Assembly (NCBI GenBank): GCA_023430315.1
Contig: JAEZAW010000039.1
Coordinates: 1 to 13,365 of the forward strand
Reading direction: 5' to 3'
Origin: Pseudomonadota bacterium
GTDB lineage: Bacteria > Pseudomonadota > Alphaproteobacteria > Rhizobiales > Hyphomicrobiaceae
Length of the DNA stretch: 13,365 bases
Within the stretch, counting starts at the first letter, position 1. Each line of letters starts with the position of its first letter. Positions 1-6,061 of this stretch are shown here, piece by piece. The translations under genes were made by a program, and so were the position numbers. The notes under the pieces are model-generated. The model was not told the origin of the DNA. It ran no database searches and was given only the letters and a program-made list of their open reading frames with translations.

Positions 1-295
1 GCGCGGGGCGCGGCGCGCGGCGATCCTGGCCCTCCTCGCGGTGCTGCTCTCGGGAAGCGTGCTATTCGTGGCAGAGGCGAGTCACGTCGCGCTCAATCCC
101 GTCTTCCAGATCAAGATGGGGCTTATCGCGTTCGGGCTCGTGCACGCGGTCTTTCTCGGCAATCGCGCCGTCAGGGCGCTCGATACCCTTGGGCCTCAAG
201 CTCCCATGCCGAGCTTCGCGCGCGTCTCCGGCGCGCTCTCGATGCTGGTCTGGATCGGAGTCGTCGGCCTCGGTCGCTACATCGCTTACAATTGA
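1..295 (+). CDS. C-terminal part of a small multi-helix membrane protein (DUF6644-like), 5' end outside window
   Basis: The reading frame is open from the left edge (codons begin at base 2) and ends at TGA 293-295, giving about 97 residues of a longer protein. Three hydrophobic stretches can be seen: one starting AILALLAVLLSG near the edge, one around FQIKMGLIAFGLVHAVFLG, and a last one SMLVWIGVVGLGRYIA before the end. The pattern of a helix, an NPxFxxKM segment, a helix, then a final helix ending in GRYIA resembles the C-terminal half of the DUF6644 family of bacterial inner-membrane proteins, whose function is unknown to me. The family name is from memory of the pattern and was not searched. 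Its stop lies only 16 bp from the stop of the convergent YqeY gene, so the two transcripts probably overlap at their 3' ends. Confidence 0.6.
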   Translation, partial: RGARRAAILALLAVLLSGSVLFVAEASHVALNPVFQIKMGLIAFGLVHAVFLGNRAVRALDTLGPQAPMPSFARVSGALSMLVWIGVVGLGRYIAYN

Positions 296-311
296 AGGCC
301 AAGCGGAGCGC

Positions 312-773
312 TCAGAGAAGCTCCTTGACGAGGACGCTCGCCTTGCCGAAATCCATCTGCCCGCGATAGCGGTCGCGCAGCACTGCCATGACGCGCCCCA
401 TGTCCTTGACAGTCGTCGCGCCGATCTCGGCGATCACAGCTTTGATCGCGGCCTTTGCCTCGTCATCATCGAGCTGGCGCGGCAGAAACTCGGAGATCAC
501 CGTGATCTCGTCGGCTTCTTTCTGCGCAAGCTCGGTGCGTCCGGCCTCCTCGTAGATGCGGATGCTCTCGCGGCGCTGCTTGATCATGGTCGCAAGCAAC
601 TGAGCGATATCGGCATCGCTGATCCGACCATCTTCGGGAGCAGCGCCGGGCTTGCCCTGGATGCCGAGATCGCGATCCTTGATCGCAGCAAGGATGAGAC
701 GGATCGTGCCAAGGCGCGCCTTGTCCTGCGCGCGCATGGCAGCTTTCATGGCGGTGTTGAGTTCATCGCGCAT
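312..773 (-). CDS. GatB/YqeY domain-containing protein, 153 aa
   Basis: The protein begins MRDELNTAMKAAMRAQDK and matches the YqeY family: a helical N-terminal part with the RLGTIRLILAAIKDRD segment, then a C-terminal helical domain like the tail domain of the GatB subunit of the tRNA amidotransferase (IAEIGATTVKDMGRVMAVL, then GQMDFGKASVLVKELL). Length (about 150 aa) is normal for the family. GatB uses this domain to hold tRNA; the job of stand-alone YqeY is not settled, and a tRNA-related role is only inferred. The frame is open further upstream to 911, but the ATG at 771-773 is chosen because GGGAG (781-785) lies 7 nt before it and because family members start here; the upstream extension has no family resemblance. 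It lies 175 bp downstream of the helicase gene on the same strand. Confidence 0.9.
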   Translation of the reverse strand: MRDELNTAMKAAMRAQDKARLGTIRLILAAIKDRDLGIQGKPGAAPEDGRISDADIAQLLATMIKQRRESIRIYEEAGRTELAQKEADEITVISEFLPRQLDDDEAKAAIKAVIAEIGATTVKDMGRVMAVLRDRYRGQMDFGKASVLVKELL

Positions 774-948
774 CAGCGTGCTCCCAGGCTTCGGCCAGCA
801 CGCCGCGCAGGCACGCACCGGACGACCGGGCTTGCCACGCGCAGCGAGGACCTGCTGCACAACTATCGGCTTTTTGGCACGCCGCGGCCAGATACTCTTA
901 CGCGACCACATGAACGTACTCGTGAAGAACTACTCTTGCTAGACGCGC

Positions 949-2847
949 TCAGCGCGCGTCGCGGCCTCGCTGCCCTTGGCCCTGACCGCCTTGGCGCTGG
1001 CGATGCTCGCCGCGCTTGCGCGTGGGACGACCGTGTCCGCCGTCACGACGCGCCTCTCCGTGAGAAACACCGCTGCCCTTCGTCCAGTTGCGCCAAGGCT
1101 GCGGCGCATCCTTCCGGGGCTCACCATTGCGCGGCGCCTCGCCAGCGTGACGACCTTCGCCATTGCGGGGCGCATGACCTTCGCCGTTCCGACGATCGCT
1201 CCGCGGCGCGCCGTCTCGGGCGCGGTGAAGATGCTCGCTATTGCGGGGCGAATGCCCCTCGCCATTCCGGCGATCGCCACGTGGCGCACCGTCTCGGGCA
1301 CGATGATGATGATGCTCACCGCTGCGCGGTGCATGGCCCTCGCCGGTCCGGCGATCACCACGCGGCGCGCCGTCTCGGGCACGATGATGATGCTCGCCAC
1401 TGCGCGGTGCATGACCGTCGCCGTTCCGGCGATCACCATGCGGCGCACCATCCCGGGCACGATGATGATGCTCGCCATCCCGTGGTGGGCGCCCATCTCC
1501 ACTGCGATGCTCTCCACCGCGACGCTCATCGCGGCGATCGCCACGCGGCGCACCACTGCGCTCATCGCGACGCGGCCTGCCATGTGTTGGGCGCGCCCTA
1601 TCGGCGTGCTCCCGTCGCGGGTGTGCATTCCGCTCGCGGCGTTCGCCGCTCTCCGGCGCCGAGCCGTTCACCGGCGTCGCGGCGGCCTCTTCGACCACCG
1701 AAGCAGGCTCGCTGCTTGCGTTCGAGGACACAACCGTCAGCCTGCGACCGGTCAGCTTCTCGATATCGCGCAGGTACTCGCGCTCATCGGGCGCGCAGAG
1801 CGCGATGGCGACGCCGCTTGCACCGGCGCGCGCCGTGCGGCCGATCCGATGCACGTAGCTCTCCGGAATATTCGGCAGCTCGTAGTTGATGACGTGCGTG
1901 ATCTCATCGATGTCGATACCGCGCGCCGCGATGTCCGTCGCAACGAGCACGCGCGTGAAACCCTTACGGAAGCTGTCGAGCGCGGACTGACGCTGGCCCT
2001 GGCTCTTGTTGCCGTGGATCGCGTGGACGCCGACACCCATGTGCTCGATCGCCGTCGAGACGCGATCGGCCCCGCGCTTCGTGCGCGTGAAAACGATCAC
2101 GCGCCGCATCTCCGGATCCTTGAGCAGGCGCGCAAGAACTTCGCGCTTGGCGGCTGCGGGAACGAAGATCACCTGCTGATCGATGCGATCGACAGTCTTG
2201 CCGGCGCGCGCGATCTCGCCGCGCACGGGGTTCTTGAGGATCTCGGCGGCAAGCTGAGCGATATCGCTCGGCATGGTCGCCGAAAAGAGCAACGAATGGC
2301 GCTCGGTCGGCACGAGCTTGAGGATGCGCCGCACATCGCGCACGAAGCCCATGTCGAGCATGCGATCGGCTTCATCGAGGATGAACGTACGCACCTGATT
2401 GAGGCGCAGGTGGCGCTGGTCGATCAGGTCGAGAAGACGGCCCGGCGTTGCAACGAGGATATCGACACCGCGCGCAATGGCGTTCACTTGCGGACGCTGG
2501 CCCACGCCGCCGAAGATGACGGTGTGAGAGATGCGCACATGGCGGCCATAGGCATGAATGCTCTCGCCGATCTGGATGGCGAGCTCACGCGTTGGCGCAA
2601 GGATCAGCGCGCGCGGTGCACCGGGCTGCGGGCGACCACCCTCGGCGGTCAGACGCTGGAGCAATGGGAGCACGAACGCTGCCGTCTTGCCCGTACCGGT
2701 CTCGGCGAGGCCGAGCAAGTCACGGCCTTCGAGCAGGGCTGGAATGGACTTGGCCTGGATGGGCGTCGGGTGGGTGTAGTCTGCGTCGTTCAATGCACGC
2801 AGCAGTGGCTCGGCGAGGCCGAGCGCGTCAAAAGTCTCTGTAGTCAC
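949..2847 (-). CDS. rhlE: DEAD-box ATP-dependent RNA helicase, RhlE type, with long repetitive C-terminal tail (632 aa)
   Basis: This is a superfamily 2 RNA helicase that unwinds short RNA duplexes; RhlE-type proteins act in ribosome assembly and RNA decay. Motifs in order: Q motif PTPIQ (27-31), motif I AETGTGKT (48-55), PTRELA (85-90), TPGR (134-137), DEAD (158-161), SAT (189-191), ATDIAARGID (303-312) and HRIGRTAR (333-340). The helicase core ends near residue 370. Residues about 380-632 are low-complexity, rich in Arg, Gly, Asp, Glu and His, and contain four tandem units of about 26 residues (460-564); this tail is expected to be disordered and RNA-binding. Many RhlE proteins have shorter basic tails, so this one is on the long side. 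The start is GTG at 2845-2847, in a weak ribosome-binding context (only AGAAAG upstream), but the N-terminus MTTETFDALGL aligns with the family. A candidate promoter lies about 210 bp upstream. The subfamily (RhlE rather than another DEAD-box group) is judged from the core, not from a tree. Confidence 0.93.
   Translation of the reverse strand: MTTETFDALGLAEPLLRALNDADYTHPTPIQAKSIPALLEGRDLLGLAETGTGKTAAFVLPLLQRLTAEGGRPQPGAPRALILAPTRELAIQIGESIHAYGRHVRISHTVIFGGVGQRPQVNAIARGVDILVATPGRLLDLIDQRHLRLNQVRTFILDEADRMLDMGFVRDVRRILKLVPTERHSLLFSATMPSDIAQLAAEILKNPVRGEIARAGKTVDRIDQQVIFVPAAAKREVLARLLKDPEMRRVIVFTRTKRGADRVSTAIEHMGVGVHAIHGNKSQGQRQSALDSFRKGFTRVLVATDIAARGIDIDEITHVINYELPNIPESYVHRIGRTARAGASGVAIALCAPDEREYLRDIEKLTGRRLTVVSSNASSEPASVVEEAAATPVNGSAPESGERRERNAHPRREHADRARPTHGRPRRDERSGAPRGDRRDERRGGEHRSGDGRPPRDGEHHHRARDGAPHGDRRNGDGHAPRSGEHHHRARDGAPRGDRRTGEGHAPRSGEHHHHRARDGAPRGDRRNGEGHSPRNSEHLHRARDGAPRSDRRNGEGHAPRNGEGRHAGEAPRNGEPRKDAPQPWRNWTKGSGVSHGEARRDGGHGRPTRKRGEHRQRQGGQGQGQRGRDAR
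1156..1470 (-). repeat. In-frame tandem repeat, four units of 78/78/81/78 bp inside the RhlE tail
   Basis: Four consecutive units are visible at 1393-1470, 1315-1392, 1234-1314 and 1156-1233 (in reading order). Each encodes about 26 residues of the pattern HHHRARDGAP-x-GDRR, N/T-G-E/D-GHAPRSGE. The units are similar but not identical. The third has an extra His codon (four CAT in a row, 1302-1314 on the plus strand as gatgatgatgatg), giving 81 bp, and the fourth opens HLH instead of HHH. A partial fifth unit (GRHAGEAPRNGE) follows. All units keep the frame, so copy-number change would alter tail length without breaking the gene. Confidence 0.93.
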
Positions 2848-3055
2848 GAAACGTATGGCTTTCTGCGCCGACCGCCGGGGGCACGCAGCCTGCCGGGTCG
2901 GTTTTTCTAGGGCGCTGTTGGCCCTGGGCTGCGCACCGCAGCTAAGGCCGGATCATGTGATGAACGTCCCGGAGAGAACACTGTACGCTTCGCCGGCAAT
3001 CTCTTACGGGAGCCGAATGCGAAGCAGCAGAGCGCTTGGCGCGCTCGCGGAACGA
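2848..3055 (-). promoter_or_regulatory. Possible long 5' leader of the helicase gene
   Basis: If transcription starts just below the candidate promoter at 3063-3091, the helicase mRNA would carry a leader of about 210 nt. Two short hairpin-forming stretches are visible: GCTGCG/CGCAGC with a 3-nt loop (2928-2942) and AGGGC/GCCCT with a 7-nt loop (2909-2925). There is no gene of its own here that I can support. Structured leaders are known for some bacterial RNA helicase and cold-shock genes, but nothing in this sequence proves such control. Confidence 0.25.
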
Positions 3056-3062
3056 CAGCCGT

Positions 3063-3091
3063 CATATGGGTGATTTGCCTGCTGACGTCAA
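3063..3091 (-). promoter_or_regulatory. Candidate sigma-70-type promoter for the helicase gene
   Basis: Read on the minus strand, TTGACG (3086-3091) is followed after exactly 17 bp by CATATG (3063-3068). The -35 element matches the consensus at 5 of 6 positions; the -10 is weak (3 of 6). It sits in the gap between the HAD gene stop and the helicase start, in a locally AT-rich stretch, and points towards the helicase. Judged by eye only. Confidence 0.35.
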
Positions 3092-3114
3092 TTGCTTTCG
3101 CAGGTGCAGCAATT
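3090..3114. repeat. 7-bp inverted repeat AATTGCT/AGCAATT with 11-bp spacer
   Basis: AATTGCT (3090-3096) and AGCAATT (3108-3114) are exact reverse complements around an 11-bp spacer. The repeat lies 29 bp past the HAD gene stop and touches the -35 hexamer of the candidate helicase promoter. It could be an operator for that promoter or a weak hairpin at the end of the HAD transcript. AT-rich arms are unusual in this GC-rich window. The repeat itself is certain; the role is open. Confidence 0.5.
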
Positions 3115-3142
3115 TTGCCGCAGGAATGAGTAATCAGCCCCT

Positions 3143-4012
3143 TTACCACCTCAGGGCTTCGAGCGCGGCGATCGGCGGAGCGGCATGGCCGGCAAAGAGC
3201 CGGGCGAGCATTGCGTCGTCGAGACTTTCCTGGCCGTCCACATGAAGCGCGCTGGCAATGAAAACCGCGCGCAGCCCGGCCGCAGCAGCCCCGGCAATAT
3301 CGGTCTTGATGCCGTCCCCGATTGCGAGAATGCGCGAGGTTTCGACGGATGCTCCGCGCACAGCGGTGATCAGCTCGCGGGCGCGCGCATAGATGGGCGG
3401 ATGCGGCTTGCCGGCGTAGGCCACCTCGCCGCCGAGCGTCTCGTAAGCCGCGGCGAGTGCGCCGGCGCAATAAATGAGACGGTCACCTCGCTCGACGACG
3501 ATATCCGGGTTCACGCAGATCATCGGCTGACGGCGCGCGCGCATGGCCGCCAGCAGGTCGCGGTAATCGTCGGGCGTCTCCTGCTCGTCCTCGATCAGTC
3601 CCGTGCAGACGACGACGGCCGCCTTGTCGATCGGCGCGAAGGCGACATCGAGGCCCGCAAACGTGCCGAGGTAGCGGTCGGGACCAAGATGGTGGACAGG
3701 CCGCCCAGCCCAGCTCGAGATGAGCACGCGCGTGACATCGCCTGACGTGACAATGGCATCGTAGGCCGTGCGCGGCACGCCCATGGAATCCAGATGCGCG
3801 CTCACTTCCTCACCGGTCGATGGCGCATTGCTCACGAGCACGATCGTGCCACCACCCGCGCGGAACCTAACGCAAGCCTCGCTCGCGGCGGGATGTGGAT
3901 GCGCGCCATCGTGAAGCACGCCCCACACGTCGCTGATCCAGGCATCCGCCGTGTCCGCCAGCGGCGCGATTGAGCGCAGCACGGGAATGTGCGGGCCGGC
4001 CTTGCTCTGCAT
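3143..4012 (-). CDS. HAD superfamily class IIA hydrolase, TIGR01459-like, 289 aa
   Basis: A cytoplasmic HAD-fold protein of the NagD-like class IIA type. Motif I is DVWGVLHDG (nucleophile D28), motif II is VLVSNAPST (S61), the motif III lysine is in AGKPHPP (K202), and motif IV is IGDGIKTD (D233 and D238). A cap domain lies between motifs II and III (about 75-195). The DxWGVL form of motif I, with Trp30 where most HAD phosphatases have the acid/base Asp, matches my memory of the TIGR01459 subgroup. The substrate is unknown. The frame is open further upstream to 4387, but that would overlap the EAL gene; the ATG at 4010-4012 is chosen because GGAGG (4017-4021) precedes it by 4 nt and the family similarity begins just after. 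It lies 130 bp downstream of the EAL gene, with a hairpin between, so it may have its own promoter. Confidence 0.88.
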   Translation of the reverse strand: MQSKAGPHIPVLRSIAPLADTADAWISDVWGVLHDGAHPHPAASEACVRFRAGGGTIVLVSNAPSTGEEVSAHLDSMGVPRTAYDAIVTSGDVTRVLISSWAGRPVHHLGPDRYLGTFAGLDVAFAPIDKAAVVVCTGLIEDEQETPDDYRDLLAAMRARRQPMICVNPDIVVERGDRLIYCAGALAAAYETLGGEVAYAGKPHPPIYARARELITAVRGASVETSRILAIGDGIKTDIAGAAAAGLRAVFIASALHVDGQESLDDAMLARLFAGHAAPPIAALEALRW

Positions 4013-4081
4013 CCCGCCTCCGCGATGGACGATGTGGATGATGTTGCTGGCCGCAGCGGCGCGGTGCGCAAATAAGCTGTA

Positions 4082-4108
4082 GGCCGCCACAGCCTTAGCC
4101 GGGCGGCC
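4082..4108 (-). terminator. Candidate GC-rich hairpin terminator after the EAL gene
   Basis: GGCCGCC (4082-4088) and GGCGGCC (4102-4108) are exact reverse complements with a 13-nt loop, 34 bp beyond the EAL gene stop. There is no clean U-tract after it on the minus strand, only a mildly AT-rich stretch, so intrinsic termination would be weak. An alternative is a processing or 3'-end stabilising structure between the EAL and HAD genes. Confidence 0.4.
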
Positions 4109-4142
4109 CATACGGTTCAAGGGGTGGAAACGCGGCACCGGA

Positions 4143-5948
4143 CTATGCCGCGCTCGAGCGATGCGCCGAGCGCTCTTGTGGGCGCTCCTGGCGGATGGGC
4201 CGCGGCCCGCCGAAGAGGCGGCCCTGGCCGAGCAGGGCACCGAAGCCCAGCACCTTGGCGAGTTCCCGCTCCTCGCCAATGCGGCTGACGATGAGCGTGA
4301 AGCCGAGGCCCGAAAGGTGCCGGCAGAGGTCGGCAGCCGGCACGATACCGTGTGGCGCCGGGAGGCCCTGCAGGAAGACCTGGGCATCGAGCCGCACGAA
4401 CTCGAAGCCCTCGGCCTCGAGAACCTCGAAGTCCATGTCGAGATCGACTACGTCGACGAGCGCGTAGCGCAAACCCGCGTCAGAGAGCGCGGCCAGCGCC
4501 TGCCAATGCGCCGGACCGAAGGCTCGCACCTCTGCCTGACTGATCGACATGACGAGACGTGCACCGAGCCGGAAATCAGGAGCAAGCGCGTCGCTCAGCG
4601 CTGCATGGAATCCACCATCGCGCAGCGACTCGCCTGACGCCGTCGAGAACAGATCCGCCGCCGCCCCGCGCGCAGCGAACTCGCCGGCGAGCCGGATTGT
4701 CTCGCTGAACGTCAGCGCCTCGATGCGCGGCGTCAGGCCAGTGCCGGCAATCACACCCGTAAGCTCGCGCGGATCGAGGATCTCGCCCTCCTCGCTGTGC
4801 AAGCGCACGGAGACCTCGAAATGCCGGGCCCTGCGATCGTCGAGGCCGAGAATGGGATCGAGGCAGACATCGATGCGCGCGGCATCGATCGCCCGCGTCA
4901 GCTCGGCATGCAGACTGAGGCCACCGCTTGCCGGGATGCTGTCGGCCAGCTCGGCGATCGTCTCGCGCATGTCGTCGGCCATGTCGCGTAGCGCATCGAC
5001 CTGCTCGTCTACGGTATCGAGCGGCTGCGCCATGGGTGGCGCGAAGGTCGTCGCAGCCGGGGGTGGCGTACGCTCAGGCGCAACGGGGGCACGCGGAACT
5101 TCGGCTTTGGCCGCGGGTGCATTGATCTGATCGGCAAGCCCCTTGATGAGGGACTGCATGATCGCGATGTCTTGTGCCCGCGGATCCTCGGCCTCGCTTT
5201 CCTCGCGCGGCAATTCGACGGGCGGCTTTTCGGCGGGCAACTTGACTGCCGGCTTGTCGACGGCGAGTGCCGCAAGCCCGTGCGGGCGCGGACGTGCCGG
5301 CAATGGTGGTGGCGCCGGCGCACGCGTCGCAGATGGCGGAGCCACGGGCTTCTTTGCTGGCGGAGCAATTTCCTCGCGCCCTTGTCGCGGCGGCCCGGCC
5401 GTTACAGCCGGCTTCGGCGCGGCGGCGGGTGCAGCAGGCTTGGCTTTCAACGGCTCGCGCGGACCATTCTCAGGCGGACGCGGCGCAGGCACGCCTCTGC
5501 CGACTTCGGCCTTCGGCGGCTCCGCACTCCGCGGCCGTGGCGGTTCGGCAGGTCTCGCGCGATCCAGAACGCGTGGCGGCGGGCGATCCCCGTTGAAGCC
5601 CGCGAGCCGCGGCGGCTCGCGCTCCCCGCCCATTCCGCGGCCCCCGCCAACGAGCCGGCGCAGCGCAGCGTTCTCGCCTGCCAGCTGGTCGAGTTCGTCG
5701 CTGAGCGCAGCTGCGACCTGTCCCCGCCGCACCAGCGCATGCAGCACCAGCAGGCACCAGTAGGTGCTGAGCGCGACGATGACCGCCGCAATCATGCCAA
5801 AGCCAAAACTCGTGCGCAGCGCCATGCCCAGCGCCGCAATCACGATCATCATCGATATGTGCACTACGATTTCACGCAACCAGCCACCCGAGCCAGCGTC
5901 TGCCGGTTCTTCGAGAGCGTCGGCGTCGTATGCTGCGGTATGTGTCAT
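4143..5948 (-). CDS. Membrane-anchored degenerate EAL-domain protein, TipF-like, 601 aa
   Basis: Domain order: a short N-terminus, two membrane helices (about 27-44 and 47-72), a short coiled coil (about 78-100, LSDELDQLAGENAALRRLV), a very Pro/Ala/Arg-rich stretch (about 108-300), a helical segment (about 310-337), and an EAL-type fold (about 345-590). The first EAL motif survives as FEVSVRL (E378), and the end of the domain, GQGRLFGGP (574-582), is typical. Other catalytic positions look lost: SISQAEV where an ITE-type segment is expected, VDVVDLD for DDFG, and VRLD where a catalytic Lys is usual. This suggests a c-di-GMP receptor or scaffold rather than a phosphodiesterase. The architecture (two membrane helices, coiled coil, degenerate EAL) is that of Caulobacter TipF, a c-di-GMP receptor in flagellar assembly, but this protein has a longer proline-rich linker. 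No flagellar gene lies nearby. Start ATG 5946-5948 is preferred over the open frame to 6035 because similarity starts later and that extension lies over the inverted repeat; GGAGG lies about 12 nt upstream. Confidence 0.8.
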   Translation of the reverse strand: MTHTAAYDADALEEPADAGSGGWLREIVVHISMMIVIAALGMALRTSFGFGMIAAVIVALSTYWCLLVLHALVRRGQVAAALSDELDQLAGENAALRRLVGGGRGMGGEREPPRLAGFNGDRPPPRVLDRARPAEPPRPRSAEPPKAEVGRGVPAPRPPENGPREPLKAKPAAPAAAPKPAVTAGPPRQGREEIAPPAKKPVAPPSATRAPAPPPLPARPRPHGLAALAVDKPAVKLPAEKPPVELPREESEAEDPRAQDIAIMQSLIKGLADQINAPAAKAEVPRAPVAPERTPPPAATTFAPPMAQPLDTVDEQVDALRDMADDMRETIAELADSIPASGGLSLHAELTRAIDAARIDVCLDPILGLDDRRARHFEVSVRLHSEEGEILDPRELTGVIAGTGLTPRIEALTFSETIRLAGEFAARGAAADLFSTASGESLRDGGFHAALSDALAPDFRLGARLVMSISQAEVRAFGPAHWQALAALSDAGLRYALVDVVDLDMDFEVLEAEGFEFVRLDAQVFLQGLPAPHGIVPAADLCRHLSGLGFTLIVSRIGEERELAKVLGFGALLGQGRLFGGPRPIRQERPQERSAHRSSAA

Positions 5949-5994
5949 GCCGCAACCCCGCCTCCAGTGATTCGACCCACGACGAGTCTTTCTC

Positions 5995-6024
5995 GGCCTG
6001 TGGACGATTCGCAATCCACAGGCC
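5995..6024. repeat. Perfect 10-bp inverted repeat between uup and the EAL gene
   Basis: GGCCTGTGGA (5995-6004) and TCCACAGGCC (6015-6024) are exact reverse complements around a 10-nt loop, CGATTCGCAA. A smaller stem, CGAG/CTCG (5983-5995), abuts it. The structure begins 38 bp past the uup stop and ends 47 bp before the EAL start, so on the minus strand it lies either at the end of the uup transcript or in the EAL leader. No T-run follows on either strand, so it is not a classical intrinsic terminator. It could be a factor-dependent stop, an mRNA processing site, or an operator. The repeat is directly seen; the role is inferred. Confidence 0.85.
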
Positions 6025-6061
6025 CGGACTGCCACCAGGAATAAGGCTGCGGAACGGCGTT

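Noticed and set aside
774..911. Longer N-terminus of the YqeY protein
   Set aside because: The extension is Arg/Cys/Pro-rich without similarity to the family, and GGGAG precedes the internal ATG by 7 nt.
1156..1470. Regular repeats considered as a CRISPR array
   Set aside because: The units are contiguous with no unique spacers, are in frame and encode protein repeats in the helicase tail.
189..1889. A 566-codon plus-strand open frame spanning three gene regions
   Set aside because: It runs through the membrane protein 3' end, the YqeY gene and the helicase tail; its Arg/His/Ala-rich composition is typical of antisense frames in GC-rich DNA.
976..2910. A 644-codon plus-strand open frame opposite the helicase gene, with repeated Met/Ala/Thr-rich blocks
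   Set aside because: It is the antisense shadow of rhlE. Its repeats mirror the His/Arg repeats of the real gene, and no family resemblance or ribosome binding site is seen.
2900..2926. TTTTT next to a small stem considered as an intrinsic terminator
   Set aside because: The T-run lies before the stem on the plus strand, and on the minus strand it becomes an A-run after the stem; neither gives a stem followed by U residues.
4013..4387. Longer N-terminus of the HAD protein
   Set aside because: It would overlap the end of the EAL gene, has no family similarity, and the internal ATG has a good ribosome binding site.
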